Assembly: GCA_910584725.1 (NCBI GenBank)
Contig: CAJUBE010000038.1
Coordinates: forward strand, 1 to 43,584
Length of the DNA stretch: 43,584 nt
Source: an uncultured Lachnospiraceae bacterium
GTDB lineage: Bacteria; Bacillota; Clostridia; Lachnospirales; Lachnospiraceae
Direction: 5' to 3'
Made by a program: the position numbers and the translations under genes. Positions within the stretch are counted from its first letter, which is position 1, and every line of letters begins with the position of its first letter. A model generated the notes under the pieces. The model ran no database searches. It saw only the letters and a list, made by a program, of their open reading frames with translations, and was not told the origin of the DNA. Below are positions 6,912 to 15,390 of this stretch, one piece after another.

Positions 6912-8822
6912 CTATTTCTTCTTCCCGGCAAGATAACAGAATCCATACGCCGGAAGCGGTATTTTCTCCGGGGAGACCTGCTCACCCGTGATCAGATCCG
7001 TGTACGTTCCATTCACGCCGTCTACGGATACCTCCTTATTATACTCGCTGAAATTAAAGATGCCAAGGATTTCTTCCTCTTCCAATACCCTGCCGATTCC
7101 GAGCACGTTGTCATCCCCGGTCGTAAGTGTCCTCGCGTCCGCCTCCACCGTGAACGCCCGGCTGGATCTTCTGATCTTTTCCAAGCGGTCAAGCTGCCCG
7201 AAAATCTGTCCCGCCACGCTCTTTTTGTCGGAAACCTGCTCCGCCAGCTTCCAGTCCATCTTTCCTCGGTGCAGATAGCGGGAATCCGCCGCCTTGTCCG
7301 GGTCGTCCTTATAGCTGTAATCGTTCACCTGTCCCACCTCGTCCCCGCTGTAGAGCACGGGAATCCCGGACTGCATGAACATGTATGCGTGAAGCGTCAC
7401 GTCACGTCTGACAGCGCGCTCCATCGCCTCGTCGTCCTGCTCGAAGCCAGCCTTCTCGACGCCGCACATGGAAGCCGTGGTGCCGCAGAATCTGGCGTCC
7501 CCGGAAACGGGATCGGCATTGTAAAGTTCGCCGCGGCTTACGCTTTCCCCCTCATAGCCCTGAAAATAATTGTTCAGATACTGCTTGTGGGAGCGCTCCT
7601 CAAAGCCCCAGAGGCGCAGGGTATCGTAATCCAATCCCCAGCCGATATCGTCGTGACAGCGCAGGTAATTTAGGAACACGTACTCTTTCGGCAGGCTGTT
7701 CACAATGTCAAGCTGTCTCTTCAGAAGCCGCACGTCACGCGTCGCCACCGTATGCCATGTGGTTGCCATGGTGGTCACGTTGTAGAGCATATGGCACTCG
7801 GGCTTTTCCACCGTGCCGAAATAGGGGACCACCTTCTCCGGCTCCATCACCACCTCGCCGAGCAGGAGTACGCCCGGACATACAATCTCCCCGATCATGC
7901 GCATCATGCGCACAATCGTATGTACCTGCTTCAAATTGCGGCACTGGGTATGCAGTTCCTTCCAGATATAGGGCACAGCGTCGATGCGCATAATGTCAAT
8001 GCCCTTGTTCGCAAGAAACAGGAAATTGTACATCATCTCGTTAAACACCCGGGGATTCTGATAATTTAGATCCCACTGGTAAGGATAAAAGGAGGTCATC
8101 ACATAGTGCCCCACTTCGGGAAGCCATGTGAAATTGCCCGGCGCGGTGGTGGGAAACACCTGCGGCACCGTCTTCTCGTACTCCGCGGGAATGGCGTCGT
8201 TGTCAAAGAAGAAGTAACGGCTCATGTACTCGCCCTCGCCCGCTCTCGCCCGCTTCGCCCACTCGTGGTCCTCGGAAGTGTGGTTCATCACGAAATCCAT
8301 GCAGACGCTGATCCCCTCCTTCCGGCACGCCGCCGTCAGGCTCTCCAGATCGTCTATGTCTCCGAGCGCGGGCTGCACTTTCCGAAAATCCGAAACAGCA
8401 TAACCGCCGTCCGAACGACCCTTCGGCGTATCCAGAAAAGGCATCAGATGAATGTAGTTGACATTACAGCTCTTGATATAGGGCAGCTTCTCCTGCACGC
8501 CCTGCATGTTCCCCGCAAAGTTGTCGATGTAGAGCATCATGCCGAGCATATCGTTGCCCTTGTACCAATCGGGACACTTTTCCCGCTCGATGTCTTTCTT
8601 TTTCAGATCTTTTCCCCGCTCCTCGTAAAACTGGTGGAGAAAATCACACAGCTCCGCAAACATGGATCCGTTGTCGTAAAGCTCCATGTACAACCACTTC
8701 AGTTCCTCCAGATGCCTCTCAAAACGCTTGCGGTAAACCGCCTCCGCCCTTGAAACTTTCTCCTGCGTCTGTGTTTTCTTCGCAGCTTTTGCCTGTATTG
8801 TCTCTGCCTGTTTGCCTCTCAT
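6912..8822 (-). CDS. GH13 amylosucrase-like sucrose-active enzyme
   Basis: A 636-residue cytoplasmic alpha-amylase-superfamily enzyme with the length and long helical N-terminus (residues 1-85) of the amylosucrase subfamily (GH13_4). Visible motifs are MDFVMNHTS (175-183), IMRIDAVP with nucleophile Asp281, LLGEVV with acid/base Glu323, and RCHDDIGWG with Asp391, so the catalytic triad is complete. Enzymes of this group cleave or transglucosylate sucrose, yielding fructose and glucose or an alpha-glucan. As the last gene of an operon with an alpha-galactosidase it probably handles sucrose released from raffinose-type sugars. AGGAGG precedes the ATG by five bases. A hydrolase rather than polymerase activity is equally possible. 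Confidence 0.85.
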   Translation of the reverse strand: MRGKQAETIQAKAAKKTQTQEKVSRAEAVYRKRFERHLEELKWLYMELYDNGSMFAELCDFLHQFYEERGKDLKKKDIEREKCPDWYKGNDMLGMMLYIDNFAGNMQGVQEKLPYIKSCNVNYIHLMPFLDTPKGRSDGGYAVSDFRKVQPALGDIDDLESLTAACRKEGISVCMDFVMNHTSEDHEWAKRARAGEGEYMSRYFFFDNDAIPAEYEKTVPQVFPTTAPGNFTWLPEVGHYVMTSFYPYQWDLNYQNPRVFNEMMYNFLFLANKGIDIMRIDAVPYIWKELHTQCRNLKQVHTIVRMMRMIGEIVCPGVLLLGEVVMEPEKVVPYFGTVEKPECHMLYNVTTMATTWHTVATRDVRLLKRQLDIVNSLPKEYVFLNYLRCHDDIGWGLDYDTLRLWGFEERSHKQYLNNYFQGYEGESVSRGELYNADPVSGDARFCGTTASMCGVEKAGFEQDDEAMERAVRRDVTLHAYMFMQSGIPVLYSGDEVGQVNDYSYKDDPDKAADSRYLHRGKMDWKLAEQVSDKKSVAGQIFGQLDRLEKIRRSSRAFTVEADARTLTTGDDNVLGIGRVLEEEEILGIFNFSEYNKEVSVDGVNGTYTDLITGEQVSPEKIPLPAYGFCYLAGKKK

Positions 8823-8878
8823 ATGCGCCTCCTGAGAAATCTCAACTCTCTCTGCTCAATCTGAATCCGACACGTCAA

Positions 8879-11056
8879 CTACTCTTTGATTAGCTCGATC
8901 TGATACGCCGGATACTCCTTCTGCTCCACCGGCATGGGAAGCCCCGCCGCCATCAGATCAGCCCCAAAGTACCGCCTGCCGCTCTCCGCATCCCGGTACA
9001 CCGAAGCGGCATCAAGTCCCTTAAGCTTCACATAGCTCACCGTCATATTGCCGTGCATTTCTAACATCACCACGCTGAGCAGCGCGCGGCTCCTGTCCTT
9101 TGACACAAACATCCATGCCGTGTAAGCCGCCGTAAACGGATCGGACAGCCTGTAATATCTGCCCCGCCGTATCAGTTCTTCCCATTTCTTATACTGTGTG
9201 ATCTGTTCCCTGACAGCCGTCTTCTCCTCCGCCGTGAGCTTTTCCGGATCAAGCTCATAGCCGAAAGCGCCTGCCATCGCCACCACGCCCCTCGTGTGCA
9301 GGCTCACGCTCCTGCCTGTCTGGTGGTTCGGCACAGCCGACACATGCGAACCGACAGCGGACGCCGGATAGAAAAAGGAAGTGCCGTACTGGATGCGCAG
9401 CCTGTCCAGTGCATCCGTATTGTCGCTGCACCAAATCTGCGGCGTGTAGTAGAGCATCCCCGCGTCAAACCTGCCGCCGCCGCCGCTGCAGCCCTCCACA
9501 AGAATATCCGGATACCTTTGCAGCAGCCTTTCCAGAAAATCATATACCCCCAGCACATACTGATAGGTCACTTTTCCCTGCGCGGTCTCTCCCGAAAACA
9601 CATCCGCAATACTGCGGTTCATGTCCCACTTGACATACTCGATATTTCCCTGATCCAGAATCCCGCAAATCTGCTCGAAAATATAGTCCCTGACGTCTGC
9701 TCTGGAAAAATCCAGCACAAGCTGATTCCGTCCCCTGACGGGCTCCCTGCCCGGTATCCGCAGCACCCAGTCGGGGTGCTGTCTGTACAGTTCACTGTCC
9801 TCCGACACCATCTCCGGCTCAATCCAGATACCGAATTTTACGCCCTCCCTGTTTATCTTTTCAATCAGCTCCCGCAGGGTGCACCCCAGCTTTTTCTCGT
9901 TGACCTGCCAGTCGCCGAGACCGCTGTTGTCGTCCTCTCTTTTCCCGAACCAGCCGTCGTCCATGACGATCATATCAATGCCCAGCGCCGCCGTGCTCTT
10001 CGCCAGTTTTAACAGGGACTGCCCATCGAAGGTAAAGTAAGCCGCCTCCCAGCTATTCAACAGCACGGGTCGGGGATCGTCCCTGAATTTCCCCCTGCAC
10101 AGGTGCTCCCTGACGCAGTCGTGAAAACGGGCGGAAAGCGTTCCCAGCCCCCGGTCGGAATAGCAGAGGATCGTCTCCGGAACCACCAGCTTCTCCCCCT
10201 GCTCCAAAGTATAGTGAAACAGGTCGCTCTGCAGCCCCATCAGTATTCTGGTCTGGTCAAACTGATCCCGCTCCGCCTCGCAGAGAAAATTTCCGCTGTA
10301 TACAAACACCATGCCGTAACACCCGCCGGCATCCTCCGTGGTATTCCTGTCCGCCAGAATCACCGCCGGATTGTACTGGTGGCTGGACGTGCCCCTGCGG
10401 CTACCGATCGCGTAAGTGCCGTGCCGCAGCTCTTCCCGCTGCAAGTTTCTCTCCATGGTATGTCTGCCGTAAAAGCTGAGCATATCAAAACGACCCGTGA
10501 CAAAATCCAGACAGGCGGACGCCGCTTTCTCCACCGTCACACGATTCTCTCCGCAATTTTCCAGAATAACGCTTCTGGTGATGATATCCGCATCCTCCAG
10601 CACACCGTACAGAAGTGCCGCCCGCACGCCGCTCACCTTATCTTCCAGACAAATTTCAAGAGTCTCCGCCTCCCCTGCGTCAGCATAGACCGCCGGAAGT
10701 CCCGGCAGCCCATACTTTCCTTTTTTAATCTCGTGTCCGATATAGCGTAAATCGCAGCAATCAGAACCGTCCGCATTTCGAATGATCAGGGCGCTGTTTC
10801 TGAAATCCCCGACGCCCATAACCGGATATTCCTGAGGAAGCACATCCAGAGAGTAAGTTCTGTCGTTCCCCACATCCCACGGGTTTCCCGAAAACCCCCT
10901 GTCATAACAGGTGAGCAGGTAATCCATATTTCCGTACACGCGCCCCCCGTAATACAGATGCAGCAAAAAACCGAAGTCATCCACCTTCATCTGATAAGAA
11001 GTGTGCGCCGTGTCCAAAGTAAAAATCTGACTTTCCTGCTGAAATCCAATCGCCAT
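8879..11056 (-). CDS. aga: GH36 alpha-galactosidase
   Basis: A 725-residue enzyme that removes terminal alpha-1,6-galactose from raffinose, stachyose or melibiose. The N-terminal beta-sandwich covers about residues 1-325. The (beta/alpha)8 domain starts near WEAAYFTFDG, with the substrate-binding MDDGWFGKR at 365-373, the nucleophile Asp478 in YVKWDMNRS, and the acid/base Asp548 in CSDNTDA. These are the positions of the catalytic residues in Geobacillus AgaA-type enzymes, so the protein is full-length and intact. No signal peptide, so it acts in the cytoplasm on imported sugar. It lies 16 bases after the permease gene and 56 bases before the amylosucrase-like gene. Confidence 0.95.
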   Translation of the reverse strand: MAIGFQQESQIFTLDTAHTSYQMKVDDFGFLLHLYYGGRVYGNMDYLLTCYDRGFSGNPWDVGNDRTYSLDVLPQEYPVMGVGDFRNSALIIRNADGSDCCDLRYIGHEIKKGKYGLPGLPAVYADAGEAETLEICLEDKVSGVRAALLYGVLEDADIITRSVILENCGENRVTVEKAASACLDFVTGRFDMLSFYGRHTMERNLQREELRHGTYAIGSRRGTSSHQYNPAVILADRNTTEDAGGCYGMVFVYSGNFLCEAERDQFDQTRILMGLQSDLFHYTLEQGEKLVVPETILCYSDRGLGTLSARFHDCVREHLCRGKFRDDPRPVLLNSWEAAYFTFDGQSLLKLAKSTAALGIDMIVMDDGWFGKREDDNSGLGDWQVNEKKLGCTLRELIEKINREGVKFGIWIEPEMVSEDSELYRQHPDWVLRIPGREPVRGRNQLVLDFSRADVRDYIFEQICGILDQGNIEYVKWDMNRSIADVFSGETAQGKVTYQYVLGVYDFLERLLQRYPDILVEGCSGGGGRFDAGMLYYTPQIWCSDNTDALDRLRIQYGTSFFYPASAVGSHVSAVPNHQTGRSVSLHTRGVVAMAGAFGYELDPEKLTAEEKTAVREQITQYKKWEELIRRGRYYRLSDPFTAAYTAWMFVSKDRSRALLSVVMLEMHGNMTVSYVKLKGLDAASVYRDAESGRRYFGADLMAAGLPMPVEQKEYPAYQIELIKE

Positions 11057-11072
11057 AATCTATACCTCTCTG

Positions 11073-11915
11073 TTATTTTACCGCCCCGTTTACCACCCCG
11101 TTCAAAATCTGCTTCTGACAGATCACATAGAAAACGAGAATCGGAATCAGTGACAGCAGATAAGAAGCAAATGCCAGATTATAATTGGTTCCAAACTGTG
11201 ACTGGAAGTTTAACTGTGCCAGCGGCAGTGTGTTCTCGGAAGAGCCCGCCATAATGATGAGCGGTGTCATCACATCATTCCATACGGCAAGCGCCGTGAT
11301 AACCGCAACCGTTGCGTGCATCGGTTTCATGATCGGAAAAATAATTTCCCAATAGGTCCGCCATGTGGAAGCACCGTCCACTCTCGCCGCCTCCTCCAAC
11401 GCCAGCGGGATATTCGTCAGATAACCTGAATACAGCATAATGTTCATCGGCATGTAGAACACCACGTACAGAAGAATCACGCCGAACCAGTTCGCAAGCC
11501 CCATCTCCGCCGTCTGCTTTGCAAGCGGCATCATCAGGATCGCAAAAGGTACAAACATACCGCTGACGATAAACAGATACACAAAACGGTAAAACTTGCT
11601 GGATTTGTTACGTCCAAGGGTATACCCCATCAAAGAATGAATCAGGATGGAAAGCCCCACCGTCAGCACGGAGATCAGCAGACTGTTCTTCAATGAGTTC
11701 CAGAAATCCGTCACTTCCATCGCTTCCTTGAAATTGTTGAGGCTCCATACCTTAGGCAGCGACAAAATGCCGCTGATGCTGTTGGTCATCTCCGAGGGCT
11801 GTTTGAACGCGATCACAACCGTCATATACAACGGAAATATAATCGTGGAAAGGCCGAGAATGAGCAGCACCATAACGGTTCTGTTCGATTTTCCGACTGT
11901 CGATGTTTTCTTCAT
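11073..11915 (-). CDS. Sugar ABC transporter permease, MalG/MsmG type
   Basis: A 280-residue inner-membrane permease with six predicted membrane segments. The EAA loop that docks onto the ATPase is EEAARVDGASTWRTYWEII at about residues 187-205, followed by the FPIMKP segment. The N-terminus has the usual FPLYMTVVIAFK pattern of the carbohydrate uptake family 1. It overlaps the partner permease by four bases (ATGA arrangement), so the two are translationally coupled. Import of alpha-galactosides is inferred from the co-operonic alpha-galactosidase. Confidence 0.92.
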   Translation of the reverse strand: MKKTSTVGKSNRTVMVLLILGLSTIIFPLYMTVVIAFKQPSEMTNSISGILSLPKVWSLNNFKEAMEVTDFWNSLKNSLLISVLTVGLSILIHSLMGYTLGRNKSSKFYRFVYLFIVSGMFVPFAILMMPLAKQTAEMGLANWFGVILLYVVFYMPMNIMLYSGYLTNIPLALEEAARVDGASTWRTYWEIIFPIMKPMHATVAVITALAVWNDVMTPLIIMAGSSENTLPLAQLNFQSQFGTNYNLAFASYLLSLIPILVFYVICQKQILNGVVNGAVK

Positions 11916-12787
11916 AGCTGCTCCTCCTTTGAACTTGAAAATTTCATCTGCGCAACAGAGATCACTACAATCACAATAAAGAATACAACCGCGTTGGCGC
12001 TCTGGAAACCGAACTGTCCGCCTGACATACCGTTATTATAGATCAGGAAGGAAATGGATTCCGTGCTCTGTGCCGGACCGCCTTTTGTCAGGGCGATGAT
12101 CTGGTCAAACACCATCAGGAAGTTTTTCACGCACAGCACCATGTTGATGGAGAAAAACGGTATAATCAACGGGAATGTCAGATGCTTAAACTGTTTCCAG
12201 CCGGTGGCGCCGTCCAGCCCGCCCGCCTCGTAGACATCCTCGGGCACCGTCTGCAGTCCTGATATATAAATGATCGTATTCATGGCGATCGCCTGCCACG
12301 CGCAGACAATCATCACGCCGATCCATGCCCTGTTCGGGCTTGACAGAATGCTGGATTGAAGCGACGTAACGCCTGTCATTTCCGCCAGCGCGGGCACAAT
12401 ATAAGTAAAGAAATAGTTAAAAATGTAACCTACCACCAGCGAACCGAGTATGTTCGGCAGGAAATACGCACCGCGGAAAAATCCCTTTGCCCTGATCTTG
12501 CTGTTTAATCCCAGCGCCAGAATCAGGCTTAGCACATTTACCACCACCGTCGTCACGAGCGCCAGTTTGATCGTGAACAGATAGGATTTCCCTACGCGCG
12601 CGTCCGAAAACAGGTCAATATAGTTGCGAAGCCCCACCCAGTCATGGCTTCCGAACCCTCTGGAATTGGTGAAGCTGTACATGGCGCCGCGAATTAACGG
12701 AACCGTGTTAAAACAGATAAACAGCGCCAGAATCGGTATCGTAATCAGTAAAAACGTTCTTTTTCTCTCATTTTCATGTTTCGACAT
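11912..12787 (-). CDS. Sugar ABC transporter permease, MalF/MsmF type
   Basis: A 291-residue permease with six hydrophobic segments. Its ATPase-docking loop is YEAGGLDGATGWKQFKHLTF (about residues 189-208), with Gly-Gly replacing part of the usual EAA sequence, a common variation in MalF partners. The opening RTFLLITIPILALFICFNTV is the first membrane helix. It lies 14 bases after the solute-binding lipoprotein gene. Together with the MalG-type partner it forms the channel of an alpha-galactoside importer; no ATPase is encoded in the locus. Confidence 0.92.
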   Translation of the reverse strand: MSKHENERKRTFLLITIPILALFICFNTVPLIRGAMYSFTNSRGFGSHDWVGLRNYIDLFSDARVGKSYLFTIKLALVTTVVVNVLSLILALGLNSKIRAKGFFRGAYFLPNILGSLVVGYIFNYFFTYIVPALAEMTGVTSLQSSILSSPNRAWIGVMIVCAWQAIAMNTIIYISGLQTVPEDVYEAGGLDGATGWKQFKHLTFPLIIPFFSINMVLCVKNFLMVFDQIIALTKGGPAQSTESISFLIYNNGMSGGQFGFQSANAVVFFIVIVVISVAQMKFSSSKEEQL

Positions 12788-12801
12788 TTCTCTCTGCCCT
12801 C

Positions 12802-14085
12802 CTACTCTGCGCTTTTCTGCGCGGCTTCATACTCCTGTACCATACGTATGATATCCCTGTTGTATCTCTGCCAGCTTGTATCGAAGTTTTTCAGGAACGC
12901 ATCCTGATCCTTTTCGATGAGGAACGTCTGCAGGAGCGCATCCACAGACATCTCGGACGGATAGTAGTGATCCTGATAGTCCGTCATGTTGCCGCTCTCG
13001 ATAAACTCCGACATACCGTCTAACAGGGTGGATAACTCGAAGCTTCCCTTTTTGCACGGAACAGACGTCTGGGCGTCGATATATTTCTGCAAAGTGTCAT
13101 CTGCATACAGGAAGTCCAACACTTCATACGCCGCCTCCTTGTTTTTGCAGTCCTTTGTCACACAGAAGCCCAGGTCGATGCCCGAGTTCAGCGTCCTGCC
13201 ATCCTTCCCGTCGCTGGCCGGCATCACGAAGGAATCCATTTTCAGATCCGGATTCACCGACAGAATCTGGGGCACCGCATAGCTGCCGATCGGATACATG
13301 GCGGATTCCCCTCTGGCAAAGGCGGTACAGGCATCGTTGTAGCTGTAGGCAAACGGATCGTCCGGTCCGTAAGGCAGAAGCGCCAGATACTTTTCCGCAA
13401 GCTCGCCATACTCGTCGGTAAATGTCGTCTGTCCCTTATTCACCTGCTTGGTCGTATCCGACGGCGCAAGCTCCACCGCCATCGCGTTCCACGGCGCCAG
13501 ACAGGTCCATGTGTCCTTGAATCCAAAGTAGAAAGGCAGAATGCCTTCCGCCGAAATCTCCTCACACAGCGTATTCAATTCATCCCAGGTCTCCGGAATC
13601 TGCCAGCCGTGCTCCTCAAACATTTCCCTGTTGTAGAGAACGCCCGCCGCATTCGCCGCATAGGGCAGAATGTAGGTGCCTTCCACCGGAACCAGCTCCA
13701 GTGCCTCGGCAATATCCAGATACCCTTCGTTGACATCCTTCATACCCTCATACTCGGAGATGTCCGCCAGTATATCGGCATCCACGAAATAAGAATAGTT
13801 GATATCGCCGCCGATTCCGATGATATCCGGGTAGTCCTCCCTGATAAATCTCGTTTTCAAAATCGCCATCGCGTCGTTAGGCGAACTGATGGTCAAATGG
13901 ATGTCATCATGGGAGGCGTTGAACGCATCCTCCACTGTCTTAAAATAGTTCGCCGCCTCCGGCTTATACTGCACAATCTCAACTTCAATCTTTCCGTCCG
14001 AGGAATCGCCGCATCCCCAGACGAATGGCACTATCGCGGTCATACATGCCGTCAGTGCCAGACTCCTAAATCCCTTTCTCTTCAT
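12802..14085 (-). CDS. Sugar ABC transporter solute-binding lipoprotein
   Basis: A 427-residue family 1 extracellular solute-binding protein. Residues 1-25 are a lipoprotein signal with lipobox FVWGC (Cys25), after which a short acidic linker leads to the binding domain. Segments such as YPDIIGIGGD, PYAANAAGVLYNREMFEEHG and the ALARGE-like FARGESAMYPIGSYA are characteristic. It binds the oligosaccharide outside and hands it to the two permeases. First gene of the operon and divergent from the AraC regulator. AGGAGA lies before the ATG. Ligand inferred to be an alpha-galactoside from the operon. Confidence 0.92.
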   Translation of the reverse strand: MKRKGFRSLALTACMTAIVPFVWGCGDSSDGKIEVEIVQYKPEAANYFKTVEDAFNASHDDIHLTISSPNDAMAILKTRFIREDYPDIIGIGGDINYSYFVDADILADISEYEGMKDVNEGYLDIAEALELVPVEGTYILPYAANAAGVLYNREMFEEHGWQIPETWDELNTLCEEISAEGILPFYFGFKDTWTCLAPWNAMAVELAPSDTTKQVNKGQTTFTDEYGELAEKYLALLPYGPDDPFAYSYNDACTAFARGESAMYPIGSYAVPQILSVNPDLKMDSFVMPASDGKDGRTLNSGIDLGFCVTKDCKNKEAAYEVLDFLYADDTLQKYIDAQTSVPCKKGSFELSTLLDGMSEFIESGNMTDYQDHYYPSEMSVDALLQTFLIEKDQDAFLKNFDTSWQRYNRDIIRMVQEYEAAQKSAE

Positions 14086-14140
14086 TGCCCTTCTCCTTCC
14101 TTTTTGGAATATAACGTGTCAAAAGCAGATCTAAGTTGAT

Positions 14141-14203
14141 TCGTTTTATCTATTGTAACATGCCCCAATGCTTGCAAAAATAGCGTCGTTTTGCTCGTTT
14201 TAT
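14141..14203 (-). promoter_or_regulatory. Promoter and possible AraC-type operator of the alpha-galactoside operon
   Basis: On the minus strand a TACAAT box (14152-14157) has no good -35, which fits an activator-dependent promoter. Upstream of it are two direct repeats of AAAACGA (within 14186-14203), and a third copy lies just downstream of the box (14141-14149). Tandem direct repeats next to a poor -35 are the usual layout for AraC-family activators. Binding by the divergent AraC protein is inferred. Confidence 0.4.
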
Positions 14204-14231
14204 ATCTTTATGCGCGTTTTTTGCATATATA

Positions 14232-14261
14232 TTGAAATGACCACGCATTTTGGTATATACT
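14232..14261 (+). promoter_or_regulatory. Promoter of the AraC-family regulator gene
   Basis: TTGAAA (14232-14237), 18-base spacer and TATACT (14256-14261) point toward the regulator at 14450, giving a leader of about 180 bases. Confidence 0.6.
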
Positions 14262-14263
14262 AA

Positions 14264-14420
14264 GGTGAAAAGAAGTTCTAGCCGCTCACAGCAGAGGCTG
14301 TTTCGCGGAGAACTTCTAGGAGTTGCTTCACAACTCCGTTTCACCTCGAAAAACGCCAAAAGCGGGCGTTTTTCATACTGGGTGAAAAGAAACTCCAGCA
14401 GCTTACAGCATAAGCAGCAT
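14264..14420 (+). repeat. Nested hairpin repeats in the leader of the AraC gene
   Basis: The leader holds GGTGAAAAGAA twice (14264-14274, 14381-14391). After the first copy comes a nested palindrome in which AAGTTCT, CCGC and ACAGC pair in order with GCTGT, GCGG and AGAACTT (about 14273-14327). A second hairpin GGAGTTG/CAACTCC follows. Then AAAAACGCC (14349-14357) pairs with GGCGTTTTT (14365-14373), which looks like a terminator. A degenerate third hairpin motif follows the second GGTGAAAAGAA. A related element occurs at 37391-37447. The elements resemble interspersed REP-like sequences. Confidence 0.6.
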
Positions 14421-14449
14421 AAACCTAATTCTGAAAACGGAGGCTATCC

Positions 14450-15301
14450 ATGAGCGAAGTTATCTTCTCGGTTTTTCCGAGTGAAAATTTTGTAGATTTA
14501 GGGCTTTATCAGTTTGGCTGGGAGCAGTGCGCGCCTTCCCACTCCTTTGGTCCGGCGGCGAGAAACCATTACCTGTTCCACTACTGTCTCTCCGGCACGG
14601 GTACCCTATTCGCCGATAATTCCCACGGCGAATCCGTGCGCTACCAGATCAAGAGCGGACAGGGCTTTATGCTCTTCCCTAATCAAGTATGCATGTACAT
14701 TGCAGATTATGATATCCCATGGGAATATACATGGATTGAATTTGACGGGCTGCGCGCCAGGGAGACCGTGCAGCTTGCCGGGCTGACGCCCGACCAGCCG
14801 GTCTATAAAGCGCGATACAAAGACATTGCCGAGACGATGAAAAACGAAATGCTCTACATCGTAAACCACAAGGATGAATCTCCGTTTCATCTGATCGGGC
14901 ATCTGTATCTCTTCATAGACAGTTTTGTCCGCGCCTCCACCTCCACGCAGATCGGCAAGGGAAACAGCCTCCGTGACTTCTATATTAAGGAAGCGTTCTC
15001 CTTTATCGAACAGAACTTCCAAAACGACATTACCGTGGAAGATATCGCCGCCTCCTGCGGGCTGAACCGAAGCTATTTCGGAAAAATTTTTCACGAAAAC
15101 ACTGGCAAATCTCCACAGGCGTTTCTGATCTCCTACCGCATGACCAAGGCGGCGGAACTGCTAAAACTGACCGAACTGTCCGTGGCCGATATCGGGAACG
15201 CGGTAGGCTATCCGAACCAGCTCCACTTCTCCAGAGCATTTAAAAATGTATATGGCATTTCACCGAGACAATGGCGCAATGAAAACAGACCCGTCATTTA
15301 A
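14450..15301 (+). CDS. AraC-family transcriptional regulator of the alpha-galactoside locus
   Basis: A 283-residue regulator of the MsmR/RafR type. The N-terminal cupin-like sugar-sensing half (about residues 1-160) contains HYCLSGTGTLF and GQGFMLFPNQV. The C-terminal half has two helix-turn-helix units: DITVEDIAASCGLNRSYFGK near 197-216 and LSVADIGNAVGYPNQLHFSR near 244-263, ending with the standard GISPRQWRNE. It most likely activates the divergent operon when an alpha-galactoside such as raffinose or melibiose is present. CGGAGG precedes the ATG by seven bases. Its own leader carries the hairpin repeats. Confidence 0.9.
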   Translation: MSEVIFSVFPSENFVDLGLYQFGWEQCAPSHSFGPAARNHYLFHYCLSGTGTLFADNSHGESVRYQIKSGQGFMLFPNQVCMYIADYDIPWEYTWIEFDGLRARETVQLAGLTPDQPVYKARYKDIAETMKNEMLYIVNHKDESPFHLIGHLYLFIDSFVRASTSTQIGKGNSLRDFYIKEAFSFIEQNFQNDITVEDIAASCGLNRSYFGKIFHENTGKSPQAFLISYRMTKAAELLKLTELSVADIGNAVGYPNQLHFSRAFKNVYGISPRQWRNENRPVI

Positions 15302-15311
15302 AGAATAACCG

Positions 15312-15341
15312 TTGACGTACTGTTTTCACATCAAGTATAAT
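15312..15341 (+). promoter_or_regulatory. Promoter of the FIST/chemotaxis pair
   Basis: TTGACG (15312-15317), 18 bases, TATAAT (15336-15341): a near-consensus housekeeping promoter 50 bases before the FIST gene. No sigma-28-type motility promoter is seen. Confidence 0.75.
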
Positions 15342-15390
15342 TTTACCTGTACATCATAAAGAAAATACATAAGGAAGCGAGGTCAACATT

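Noticed and set aside
14349..14373. A separate terminator for an upstream gene
   Set aside because: The gene on the other side is divergent, so no transcript other than that of the AraC gene would reach it; treated as part of its leader.
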